From Sclerurus mexicanus (Eukaryota; Chordata; Aves; Passeriformes; Furnariidae), in the NCBI GenBank assembly GCA_013396755.1, contig VWZF01003192.1:793483-857482 (forward strand): DNA of 64,000 bases, in the 5' to 3' direction. A program made the position numbers and the translations under genes. Below the pieces are notes generated by a model. The model had not been told where the DNA came from, searched no databases, and saw nothing but the letters and a program-made list of their open reading frames with translations. Each line of letters starts with the position of its first letter. Within the stretch, counting starts at the first letter, position 1. Of this stretch, positions 54,251 to 64,000 are shown in pieces.

Positions 54251-54317
54251 AAGCAGCAAGTCTACAGAAAGGTAAATCACTGCGGATGGGCTCGAAGCTC
54301 ATTCTGGAGTCTTTGGC

Positions 54318-55318
54318 TTATGTGGGAGAGGTATGCATTCGCAGGTGGCTGATCAGATTGCGCTGCTGGGTGAATTTCCCACCACACAGTTGACATTCGT
54401 AAGGTTTTTCTCCTGAGTGGACACGCATATGCTCTGTTAGTCGGTACTGCCGGGTAAAGCGCATCCCACATTCCTCGCAGGCAAAGGGCTTGAGCCCCAA
54501 GTGGCTGCGCATGTGCCGTGTCATGGTGCCCCGCTGCGTGAACATCTTGCCACAGATGTTGCAAGGGAAGGGCCGCGTCAGCCAGTGAGTCTTCTCGTGC
54601 TGCCGCAGCGTGGCTGGATCCTTGTAGCTCTTCTCACACACTGAACACTTGAAGGGCCGGGACTCGGCAGCGTAGGACTGGTTGGGGTTGGACAAATCCT
54701 CGGCTTCATCCTTGCTGCCGTATGTGCCTTCCTCCTTGATGTAAAGGTCTTCCTCGGTGTGCGTCTCCACGTGGGCATTGAGCTGCTCCGAGCTCGGGAA
54801 GCCTTTGCCACAGGGGATACAGACATACAGGTTGTCACCATAGGCCACTGGCTCGAACCCCTCCTGCCGGTACACGTAGTTGGCACTGGTATGGCCGCCG
54901 CTCTCGCTCTCGCTCTGGCCGCTGTCGTCACTGTTCTCCTTACCGTTTTCCACCTCCTCCTTACAGGGGTAGGGCAGGTCTGCACCGTAGGCCCCGGCCA
55001 GACTCCTCTCCACAGACTTGGACAAGGGCCCCAGCAGGATACCATTGGGCAGCCCTTCGCCCTCGTCCCTGTCTTTGCCCCCCTCCTTTCGGTCAAAGGC
55101 GTTGTCTTTCTTGATCCACTCCTTCTTGCGGGCCGAGTGCCGGAGGCCCTTGCGCTGGCTGCCCTCCGTCAGTGGGTGGTGGCACTCCTCGCTCAGATCC
55201 ATCTCCATGGGGTCGCTGCTGTCCGCCATGCTGTGCGGGGCTCCCACCCCGGACTCGTCGAACGATGAGGCACTGTTGGCTGCAGGGGCTGAGGCAGATT
55301 GGGGAGAGCCGTGCTGGC
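54318..55318 (-). CDS. HIC2: HIC2 C-terminal part, second identical copy truncated at the N (probable assembly duplicate)
   Basis: This frame carries the last ~333 codons of HIC2 with all five zinc fingers, and ends at the same TAA. It is identical in protein and, wherever compared, in nucleotide sequence to 55506-56506. The BTB domain and CtBP motif are missing because the copy stops at the unknown base at 55319. An open frame from an internal Met at 55247 would give 309 residues and could be mistaken for a separate zinc-finger gene. It has no promoter, splice acceptor or start of its own. I take it as the same exon seen on a neighbouring contig. It is this copy, not the longer one, that is continuous with the downstream 3'UTR. 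Confidence 0.8.
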
Positions 55319-55319
55319 N
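55319..55319. other. Single unknown base (N), scaffold junction
   Basis: This is the only ambiguous base in the window. It sits between the two copies of the HIC2 duplication. A one-base gap of this kind is a placeholder rather than a measured gap length. The right-hand contig begins inside an A/T homopolymer region, a common place for contigs to break. Confidence 0.97.
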
Positions 55320-55505
55320 AAAGGAACTTTTTTTTTAAATGTTAAAGCTACATTTGTTTAGGCCTCCCATGACTGAACAGAGTATGGGGAGCTGCCCCCT
55401 TTTTTGTCTGTTTTTTTCTTTTTCTTTTTTTTTTTTTTAAGCAGCAAGTCTACAGAAAGGTAAATCACTGCGGATGGGCTCGAAGCTCATTCTGGAGTCT
55501 TTGGC

Positions 55506-57218
55506 TTATGTGGGAGAGGTATGCATTCGCAGGTGGCTGATCAGATTGCGCTGCTGGGTGAATTTCCCACCACACAGTTGACATTCGTAAGGTTTTTCTC
55601 CTGAGTGGACACGCATATGCTCTGTTAGTCGGTACTGCCGGGTAAAGCGCATCCCACATTCCTCGCAGGCAAAGGGCTTGAGCCCCAAGTGGCTGCGCAT
55701 GTGCCGTGTCATGGTGCCCCGCTGCGTGAACATCTTGCCACAGATGTTGCAAGGGAAGGGCCGCGTCAGCCAGTGAGTCTTCTCGTGCTGCCGCAGCGTG
55801 GCTGGATCCTTGTAGCTCTTCTCACACACTGAACACTTGAAGGGCCGGGACTCGGCAGCGTAGGACTGGTTGGGGTTGGACAAATCCTCGGCTTCATCCT
55901 TGCTGCCGTATGTGCCTTCCTCCTTGATGTAAAGGTCTTCCTCGGTGTGCGTCTCCACGTGGGCATTGAGCTGCTCCGAGCTCGGGAAGCCTTTGCCACA
56001 GGGGATACAGACATACAGGTTGTCACCATAGGCCACTGGCTCGAACCCCTCCTGCCGGTACACGTAGTTGGCACTGGTATGGCCGCCGCTCTCGCTCTCG
56101 CTCTGGCCGCTGTCGTCACTGTTCTCCTTACCGTTTTCCACCTCCTCCTTACAGGGGTAGGGCAGGTCTGCACCGTAGGCCCCGGCCAGACTCCTCTCCA
56201 CAGACTTGGACAAGGGCCCCAGCAGGATACCATTGGGCAGCCCTTCGCCCTCGTCCCTGTCTTTGCCCCCCTCCTTTCGGTCAAAGGCGTTGTCTTTCTT
56301 GATCCACTCCTTCTTGCGGGCCGAGTGCCGGAGGCCCTTGCGCTGGCTGCCCTCCGTCAGTGGGTGGTGGCACTCCTCGCTCAGATCCATCTCCATGGGG
56401 TCGCTGCTGTCCGCCATGCTGTGCGGGGCTCCCACCCCGGACTCGTCGAACGATGAGGCACTGTTGGCTGCAGGGGCTGAGGCAGATTGGGGAGAGCCGT
56501 GCTGGCTTTCGCTGTGCTGCGTGTCATCGTGGGAGGCTGCAACGGGGAGCGACGGGCTTTTTTTGGACAGGTCGAGGCCGAGCTCCTGGTCACCGGTGCT
56601 GCCGTTCGCACTGCCGCCCCCACCGCCGTTCTTGCTGGCTCCCCTGCTTAAGGAGTGACAGTTCTCTTGGTTGGAGCTGCTGATGAACACCTCGTCATCA
56701 GAGAGCTTTCCTTTTGACAGCTCCTTTGAGTGCGAGCCCTTCAAGCCCTCATTTGACCCTGAATAGCGAGCTTGGATGACCGAAGCAGTGGAAAGTCTCT
56801 GACTCCTGGCAGATCTCCCGACACCAAGGCCACCGGCCTTGCCAGCAAAGGACTTGCCGTTCCGCTTCAGCTTCTTTCTGCAGAGAGCTGCCAGGTCGTG
56901 CAGTTGGAGGTAGCTTGCTGCGGTGAGGAGAGCGTTAAAGTTCTGTTCACCAGGCTGGTCAGTCGTTAAGAGCTTACCAGTATAAATAAAGTCCAAGATC
57001 TGCCGGAACACGGTGGGGTTCACCATGTCCGTGTCTAAGTTTATCAGGTTGTCATGCAGGACAAGGGATTTGAAATACATGCTGCTGGCTGCCAGGATGT
57101 TCTTATGGGCACGAAACAGGGCATTTTCTACCACAATGATCACATCACAGAGGAAACCTTTGGCTCGTTGCTGGTTCAGCTGCAGTAGCAGTTGTTTGGC
57201 ATGATTTGGCAGTTCCAT
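55506..57218 (-). CDS. HIC2: HIC2, BTB/POZ and C2H2 zinc-finger transcriptional repressor (terminal coding exon, full-length copy)
   Basis: HIC2 is a nuclear, sequence-specific transcriptional repressor that dimerises through its BTB domain and recruits CtBP. Seen here in 570 residues from the ATG at 57218 to a TAA stop: a BTB/POZ domain at about residues 8-118; a GLDLSKK CtBP-binding motif at 214-220; an acidic/serine-rich linker; an IKEE match to the sumoylation consensus at 431-434; and C2H2 fingers at 404-424, 462-482, 490-510, 518-538 and 546-566. Finger 1 stands apart and fingers 2-5 form an array with H/C-type linkers. This is the HIC family layout. The GTG two codons upstream is not preferred: the ATG is the first in frame after the splice acceptor, and TGA codons close the frame above it. 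From memory, human HIC2 is about 615 residues with a short N-terminal extension that is absent here. HIC1 is the alternative paralogue, but the linker and fingers match HIC2 better. Confidence 0.93.
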   Translation of the reverse strand: MELPNHAKQLLLQLNQQRAKGFLCDVIIVVENALFRAHKNILAASSMYFKSLVLHDNLINLDTDMVNPTVFRQILDFIYTGKLLTTDQPGEQNFNALLTAASYLQLHDLAALCRKKLKRNGKSFAGKAGGLGVGRSARSQRLSTASVIQARYSGSNEGLKGSHSKELSKGKLSDDEVFISSSNQENCHSLSRGASKNGGGGGSANGSTGDQELGLDLSKKSPSLPVAASHDDTQHSESQHGSPQSASAPAANSASSFDESGVGAPHSMADSSDPMEMDLSEECHHPLTEGSQRKGLRHSARKKEWIKKDNAFDRKEGGKDRDEGEGLPNGILLGPLSKSVERSLAGAYGADLPYPCKEEVENGKENSDDSGQSESESGGHTSANYVYRQEGFEPVAYGDNLYVCIPCGKGFPSSEQLNAHVETHTEEDLYIKEEGTYGSKDEAEDLSNPNQSYAAESRPFKCSVCEKSYKDPATLRQHEKTHWLTRPFPCNICGKMFTQRGTMTRHMRSHLGLKPFACEECGMRFTRQYRLTEHMRVHSGEKPYECQLCGGKFTQQRNLISHLRMHTSPT

Positions 57219-57254
57219 CTCCACCTTCTCTTCCTCTCACCTTCACCTTACCAC

Positions 57255-57260
57255 CTGCAA
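57255..57260 (-). other. HIC2: Splice acceptor of the HIC2 terminal coding exon
   Basis: Read on the minus strand, this is TTGCAG preceded by a short pyrimidine-rich stretch, placing the first exon base at 57254. The 36 bases between it and the ATG at 57218 hold two in-frame TGA codons, so this segment is 5'UTR and translation starts in this exon. Nearby alternative AGs inside the purine-rich leader (57220-57250) cannot be excluded as acceptors. Confidence 0.65.
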
Positions 57261-57614
57261 AACAGGAGGATGAGAGGTGTGAACCTGCTGTTTCCACTGG
57301 AACACGTTACATTTAAGAGACTGGTTTAACACGGTGCAGTCTGTGCTAGGCTTGACACTGACTAAGGAGATCTGAGTACACTGAGCCCTGCGAGCTGTGA
57401 GGCATTTCTCATGCTAAGACTTGATTCAAGTCTTTCAAAAATCAGATTTGTAATTATCTGTTTACCAAAGCAGTTGTTGCTGGCTGGAAATACCATTCAA
57501 AAGATACCAGCACAAAAGCAGTAGTTAGGTACAGGGGAAAGCCGTTCCCTCTCCTGACACAATTCTGAAGGGAGCATGAGGAGCAAGGAAAAGAGGGAGA
57601 GAAAAGAAGCATCT

Positions 57615-57690
57615 ACTTCACTGCCATTTGCATATCTGAGCATGTAAAATAATTAGCATAAGCTGCAGCTTCTCTGCTTTAACATGTAGT
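57615..57690. promoter_or_regulatory. Candidate intronic regulatory element with octamer motif
   Basis: Contains a perfect octamer ATTTGCAT (57626-57633), the POU-factor site, followed by AATAATTAGCATAA, a homeodomain-like AT stretch. It is set in an unremarkable background, 400 bases upstream of the HIC2 coding exon. Function is inference from motifs only. Confidence 0.25.
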
Positions 57691-60230
57691 TTGTTTCTTG
57701 GCTCTTACATGGTGAAAACTTATAACACTCAGCTGCTCTGGGGCTGAGAAAATGACACGTAGCAACTAAATCCACTGAGGACGGAATTAATCACACTGAG
57801 GTGTGAATGGGAAGCCGCCTTAAGAGTAGCAAAAGCCGCTTTAAAAACCTTCCCCAGGCAATGTCCATATCCCAGTGCATTGACATGAAGGGCCAGAATG
57901 AACCTCAGCTGGCTGAAATTCAGGATGCTGAGCTAGCTAAGTGCCACCAAATGTCTTCACAAATCTGAAACAGTTTTCTCAAGCTTATTTTGTTCTGTCT
58001 TTAGTTTTGAAGGAATTTTGTTTAAACTGATAAGACTCAAGTAACATATCTCACAGTCCTTCCACCCTGAAATACTGGAAAGAGGAAAACAGTGGTTACC
58101 TTCATGTATTTCACAAACAGTAGCCATGACGTGTTTTAGTTTAGATGTTTATATTGGCTTTCCCAGTAGTATGGACTGCAGGAAACACCCAGCTTGAGGT
58201 GTGTCAGAACTAACTGGAGTTGTACCTTTGGGAGGTACCACAATACCTAAACCCCAGAATTCAAATCTGCATCTGCATTCAGGGACCTAAAACACATTTT
58301 AAATTTCTTTTTTTTTCTTTGTTTGTTTGAAAGTGCCTACTGCTACTTGTAAGGGGCATTTATCTGTTAAAGTTGATTTAAAATAATTTCTGAGGTTCAA
58401 ATGTAGGAATTAAATACCAAACATACAATATCCACATTTAGCCTTTCATTTCCTTCCTTTCCCAGTTTGTCATATTATTGAAGCATTTCCCTTACTGAAG
58501 GAGGAGCAGAGAAATGAAGAGCTTAAGTTTTCTCTTACAATTATCATCAGTTAATGTGTTTATAGTTTGAGAGTCCCATTACCATAGTCTGTCCCATCAG
58601 AGTGCAAATGATGAAGCATCAGACTGCATTACCTTCCCTCTGTGCCAACTATGGATACACAAAGAAATAGACTGATGCTGTGTCAGTATTAAAAATTACT
58701 TCACTCAAGCCTGATTCTTACTAACTGGTAACAAATATGAAAATTTCATTATCAGAAAGGTGGTAAATTTACATCATCCATTCCTGCACAACAAAAAGGT
58801 TTTGCTTTATGAAAAAAAAGCTACCAAGAAGTAAACAGATGCAATTTTTCCTCCAGTGTTGCTGCCTGACTACCCTAGTACCTTTACCAACAGATCTGCC
58901 AAGCAGGTGCCTCCCTTCTTCCCCAGGACACAGCTCTTCCCTTGGTTTGCTGGTCAGCCTGGGTCTTGCTTATGCTTTTGGTTGAATTTTGTGGCTCATG
59001 AGTGCAGCAGCACCTAATTCAGCATCCACACAGATCCCTCTGGCTCGCACCTGACCCACAGCTAAAAAGGCTGCTCTGCTTTTCTGCTCTGCATTGTTTC
59101 AGCCAGGGGTGGGAACCCAAGAAGAGGGGGGATGCACCACTGTGACAGGAATGTTGTTCCCAGAGGACTCTGGCTTTAGAAAGGGTGGCAGCCAAAAGGA
59201 GGAAACGCAGGCTTGCCGTGGTGCTTGTCTCCACCTATAGTGTTTCTGTCAGAGAAACTCACCCTGCAGAATCACAAAAATGTGACAGGACAGGGATTAC
59301 CAACACTGAGCAGTGTTGAGCACTCTGAAAACAGGTTTTGATGTAATTAGTGACATCAGGGCTGCAGCACACAGGCAGTGTGTCTGGTGCTGGTGGCTTG
59401 CTTCCAGAATTGCTGATTAAGAGGAAGAAGCAACAACAGAGGCACCAAACCCCCACTTTTATCTAGCCAGGCCAGTAAAAGCCCTTACTCCTGGGTCACC
59501 AAGATACATCGATAGGGAAGGACAGAAACATGACTTGCAACATAACACAGCATCTCCCTAAACAAATGCATCCTGCTCAAAACAGGCAGAGACAGCCCAG
59601 TGCTACACCCTTTCACTACAAACATCAGGGGGCTTTTTCATGCACGTAACACACAAAATCCCTGGACAGGATTTTTAAATGTTCCTTAAAGGACAAGTGT
59701 GGGAAAGGAAGGGAAACAGCACAGCTAATATTGTTTGCCTAAACAAATTAGTAAAATATAAAACAACAAAACAAAGTGTGTTACTGAAGTAAAAGTGAGC
59801 TGATTTCCCATTCATGTGGCACTTGAAGCAGAGGTCTAGAAATCTCTACATGAGTTATTGAAGCCTTTGCGAAGAGTCAAGGCTTCCTCCAGAGTTTTAC
59901 TTTTTTTTACTTTTTTTTTTCCCCCCTCTTTCTTTCTTTCTGCCTTAAATGATATTGAAACCAGGCAATGAGCCTGCAGGGAAAGCCCTGGAAATTGGTA
60001 GAACAATAATTCTGCTTTTTAGTGACCTTCATGAGGAAGATAATGTTATTAAGCTTCAGTATGTTCTGCAGCGTAAAAATGAGCATAGTACAAATTGTTT
60101 AAATTACCTCTATCTCACAAGTCGAATTTTACAGAACTATTCATGATCAGTAGGATATGGGTATGAGGCAGGCTATTACCTTTAGCAGATTCTAAAAGCA
60201 ATGGTCAGGTGTAAGCACTGTAGCACTGCT

Positions 60231-60250
60231 TATCAAATTAAAATTTGATA
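60231..60250. repeat. Near-perfect 20-base palindrome, AT-rich
   Basis: Nine-base arms TATCAAATT and AATTTGATA flank two A residues. It could be a dimer-type binding site (GATA half sites face outward) or chance in AT-rich intron. Confidence 0.6.
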
Positions 60251-63200
60251 GCTGAAGTTTAGCGTGGATTTAGCAACCCCAACACAATGAATGTAATGAA
60301 AAAAGGCAGCAAAGCCTTCAGCACCACGGCTAAAATTCTGTCAGGTTTGCCCACTGAGGCCTCTCAGCAGGACAGCAAACCAGCTCAGAGAGCAGTCCTC
60401 TGAGTGACGCCCCTTTGTTGACAAAAGCTTTATAGCAACCTGCCTCGCGTATCTTGTGCAGTCCTGAACAAAAATACATCCATTCCAGCTATTTTCCAGA
60501 GCTGAGAAGTTACAAACCCTTCTTTAGCAATGATGTATTTCAGAGGTGGAGGAAGAGAGGCGTGTTGGAAAAGTTGTTAGCAAAAGACAAGCAGGCATTA
60601 TTCCTTAAGTTAGGGCATTCCTAGGATCTCACTTCTGACTGAAAGCATGGGACCAAGGACAACTCTGAGGTTAAATCCTGTATAAAGGTTGGCAGATCTG
60701 CCCAAACAAATGGCAGGTGCAGCCTTACAAAGGCCTTGCTATCCATTAGTTTGCAGAGACTGTCTCTGAACAAACCCTAACATTTGAATAGCATCACCAC
60801 AAACCCCCTGAAATATCACAGTGGGCTTGTATTTCTTGTATCTCAGTATCATTTTTAATAACCCTTCCTTTCCTGTTTTCTGCAAAAAGACAAAAAACAT
60901 ACTCCCAGTTCAGAGGAGCCCTGGCTCAGAAAAGGCTCAGAGGCATTTCTAGTAAATAAACCAAACCCCAGACCTCAAGAGCACATAGATGTCTCACTGG
61001 GGCCACAGTCTTTAAACACTGAATGTGGTGTGAAAAATTTCACTCCCTTGCATTTAAAACATGGTCACAGAGGGCTCTGGACAAAGAGCATCAGTGATGG
61101 TTTTTCCCAGATTCCAGCTGGTCCCTTGGCATTCAAGACAGAGTTTTCAGAGCACTGAACCTGCTCGAATGCTCCTGTGCAAGGAGAGAGTGAAGCAAGA
61201 CTGAGGCTCTCCACCACCTCCACCACATCCACGACACTGAGACACAGCACATGCAAAGACATGAGAAATACAGGGCACAAACCACAGAATGCAGTAATGC
61301 TGCAAGCAGATGCCACACATCAAACAAAGCTTGGCAAGCTGAGCGCCAACAGCGTCTTCCTAAGCAATGCTGCCCCAGGAGCTGGGGACCTGCGGGCTGC
61401 TGTGCCCAGCCTGGGGCACACCAGCACCCCCAGGGCTGTGCAGAACACACAGGCTGCTCCAGGAGCTGTGCTGCTCTCAGCCACACAGCAGGAAAAATTT
61501 AAAGGTCTCAATTTCCACAAAGATTCTGGACAACACGGAAAATTAAATTGCTAAAGCAGAGGAGAAAAGAAATCCCTTCATCCCTTTAAACAGTATAAAA
61601 TGTACATATTTACTACAGATTTGATTCTCTTTAATATCACTAAGTCTCCTCCTAAAAGTAATTGCTGAATGAATGCTAAATGTGTTATCTTAGCAACCTC
61701 TGGCAGGAGATGCTATGTGATTTCATCCCTGAGTTATAGATTGCAGCACATGAATATTGTTTACCTTTTAAGAAGCAACACCAGTGAAGCAAAGAATCAA
61801 TCAAAAACAGATCTAAGGAATCACTCATTTCACGTAGAGGATTTGTGGATGGATGAGAAGGCTAGACACCGAGCACCTGAGCAGTGAACTAACAGTACTG
61901 CAGATAAAAACCAACAGAGAGATTAGATGTGATATAGCAAATTAGATGCTGTTAAAGCGTCAGCCTACTGTGCATGTTATAACAGACCTCGGAAAAGGTA
62001 GCGGCCTGCTGACTTAGCTCTCCACCTTCCCAGGCAGTTGTGCTGCACCGAGCAGACACTGCAGTGCTGAGCACGGGCAAGAACAAGGCAAAATTAAATC
62101 CATTGTTTCCTACATTGCTCTCTCCCACCAATTTCTGACATTAAAAACGTCATGTCCAGCTGCTCCTGGAACTGGGTGAAACAAACAGGTGACTTCTGCA
62201 CCCTTCAGTTTCACCAACCAACTTTTTTTTGAGCACTTGACGACCCCATTGGGAAGAGAGCTTTCCTGTTCCTCACTGGCCCATCTGATCTTCCTCTCCC
62301 CAGAGCCCAACAGAACCTATTTCCAGGACTCTCCCGAGGTATCAGTGAATGGGGTGGTTCATGGCCACTAACCTGCCCCCCAGGAGCTGCAGCTGGCAGG
62401 TCATTAGCCCATGACTTTTAAAGGCGTTCACATTCCAGAACAGCAGAAGCACAGGGAGGAATGCTTGGAACTGTGTTAGCCCAAATGTTTCCCTACCCCC
62501 AGCCCCTGCGAGCAGACAGACAACAGAATTCAGAAGCAGAAGCAAGAACATGCATTTTCAGCATTGGCAGTGGAGCAGCAACAGCTCTGTGAAATGGTCT
62601 CAAGCAGAAAACAGGATGCAGCACCCTTGTTTTTCTCACACAAATTTTTTGCACTTCAAAATAGCTTAGACCAACATGTCAAGTGACTCGGGGACACCTC
62701 TGCAGAGCTGGGGAGGAAAGCGACATGCGGGACAGAGCAGGATGTGCAGCTGATTTTGCAGGTGCGGACATGGAAAGGAGAAGGAAAACTGAGGATAATT
62801 TCGCAGAGGATGCCACATCACCAAACTTAAAGTGGCCTTTGTTTAGTTTGTTACATTCCAATTAGTGCCAGGCAGAACTGCACCCCGGCTCCCTGCAGCA
62901 GCTCTGGCAGATCCAGCTTTGCTTATGGACACGAGCACCTGTTGGTACCTCTGCGCGGCAACACTGGGACATCTGGTACGTGGGCAATACCTGCTCAACT
63001 GCTACAGCTCCTGGCCCAGAAAGGAGAGAAGAAAAAGAGTCAGATGATTTCCCAGTCCCTTCTCTCATGTTCTAGAATAACAAGGAGAGCCTGACGTGGC
63101 TAAGCCCTTCTCTACTGCATGGCAAACTTCCCAGGGAAGGGGGATCTCCATGGGTGGAAAGGGTAGGGGCCCTACGTGCATGAAAGCACTAACATCAGGA

Positions 63201-64000
63201 CAGCAAAGTGATTTCCAGTCAGTGCAAGGCTGCAGCGAAGCAGGAACACCTTGCTACACAAGCTGAGACTATGAGCAGTAGAATGCAGATTAACCACTTG
63301 GTTGCCGCTTACCATGCCAGGTACATTGGGCTAAAGGCACCTCCATCCAGTGCTGCCCGACGTGCCAGGTACATCCCATGATGTTCCATTGAAATCACAA
63401 CAGGCCATCAATAGAACGTGGCTGCACGGATGCAGAATGGAGAACCAGCAGGGACGCTGTTAAATGCAATTAAAAAACTGCAATCAAAATTGAAACGTAC
63501 ATTTTAAAACGGCCACCTGCCTTAAATATTTAACTACCAGAACAACCTCCCCTCCACCCATCTCCCCGCAATTGCTGAACTGCAACGGAAGCAGAGCACA
63601 AGGACTCTGCAAGTTTCTTTTTGACTCTCTCTGGCCACCTCCATTCAGGACTCCCAACGGCACTGAGCTTCAGGGGGACCAGTCCACACATATCCAAACC
63701 CAGCAGACTCCAGGATGTCTGCACCACCTTCATTCCGCCCAGAAATTCAGGCAACTAATTACCATCACCATTTAGAAATGTCTCTACCACAGGAACAGCC
63801 TGGTGCCAGAGCTTCATGGTCTCATTCCCCACACAGTACAGGCAATGGAAGAAACTCTTAAAATGCAGATCCTGTGTTGTCCCCGTTTCCTTGTCCCCCC
63901 TCCCAAGCCGAGAGGTGTTATGGCATTGAGCCAGGCTGGATACTTTGGTACAAGATGGGAGAAGAAGATACTGTATGCCCTCTCCTATTTATAATTATTC

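Larger units (their letters stand above)
49300..54317 (-). other. HIC2: Probable long 3'UTR of HIC2
   Basis: Directly below the HIC2 stop codon is about 5 kb without coding frames. It differs from the DNA further left in its many A-rich and T-rich tracts, for example 51232-51278, 52083-52160, 52201-52270, 52591-52632, 53228-53275 and 54207-54250. An AU-rich element (TATTTATTT on the minus strand) lies at 49539-49547. Minus-strand AATAAA hexamers lie at 50832-50837, 50796-50801, 50685-50690 and 49411-49416; any could serve as a polyadenylation signal. Human HIC2 also has a long 3'UTR of several kilobases (from memory). The left boundary is a guess based on where the base composition changes. 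Confidence 0.55.
54132..56506. repeat. Perfect tandem duplication, 1187 bases per copy, split by one N
   Basis: 54132-55318 and 55320-56506 match with a constant offset of 1188 across coding sequence, stop codon, 3'UTR start and homopolymer runs. Even the T runs of 9, 6, 7 and 14 agree in length. The left copy ends exactly at the N and the right copy begins immediately after it. That is the pattern expected when two contigs overlap at their ends but were joined by a nominal gap. A real recent duplication is possible but would not explain why both boundaries fall on the N. Confidence 0.95.
57261..64000 (-). other. HIC2: HIC2 upstream intron (no further exon recognised)
   Basis: This 6.7 kb lies upstream of the HIC2 coding exon on the minus strand. 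No open frame here resembles a protein and I see no CpG-island-like segment, so the noncoding first exon and promoter are probably to the right of the window. It holds a T-rich run at 58304-58330, a T/C-rich run at 59901-59940, an AT palindrome at 60231-60250, and a few motif-rich stretches that may be regulatory (57621-57690, 61915-62035, 63450-63535). Confidence 0.55.

Noticed and set aside
54318..55247. A separate 309-residue five-finger gene
   Set aside because: Identical to the HIC2 C-terminus; the start is merely the first Met after the N. Not an independent gene.
55766..56284. 172-codon minus-strand frame inside HIC2 rich in Arg/Thr/Pro (also at 54578-55096)
   Set aside because: Alternative frame of HIC2 produced by its G+C-rich codons.
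55947..56456. 169-codon open frame on the plus strand across HIC2 (also at 54759-55268)
   Set aside because: Antisense shadow of the HIC2 exon, duplicated with it; no domain and no start context of its own.

Overview
The window looks like vertebrate nuclear DNA, most likely from a bird. It has one intron-interrupted C2H2 zinc-finger gene, long stretches without coding potential, sparse interspersed repeats, and the only recognisable transposons are CR1-type LINE tails. I see no Alu, B1 or L1-like sequence. A non-avian reptile cannot be excluded. A single N marks an assembly junction, so this is a draft scaffold.

The only protein-coding gene I can support is HIC2 on the minus strand. It encodes a BTB/POZ plus five-finger transcriptional repressor carrying a GLDLSKK CtBP-binding motif. 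Its terminal coding exon runs from a splice acceptor at about 57255 down to the stop at 55506. The segment to the right (57255-64000) is upstream intron. I see no promoter-like CpG island there, so the first exon probably lies beyond 64000.

A perfect tandem duplication of about 1187 bases, at 54132-55318 and 55320-56506, carries the C-terminal half of HIC2 and the start of its 3'UTR. The copies are separated only by the N at 55319. This is best explained as two overlapping contig ends that were scaffolded without being merged, so the true genome probably has one copy. Below it, about 49300-54317 is an A/T-tract-rich region read as the long HIC2 3'UTR; its exact 3' end is not determined.

The remaining 49 kb (1 to about 49300) appears to be a gene desert: no open frame resembles a known protein. 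It holds three CR1 fragments (about 36800-37003, 37380-37770 and 40130-40385), a few microsatellites, and a CpG-rich patch with a G-quadruplex motif (26918-27475). A second small GC-rich patch contains a CTCF-like core (13495-13505). Several AT-rich segments dense in homeodomain-type motifs look like conserved regulatory DNA, but that needs alignment to confirm. No tRNA, rRNA, CRISPR array or prokaryote-type operon was seen.
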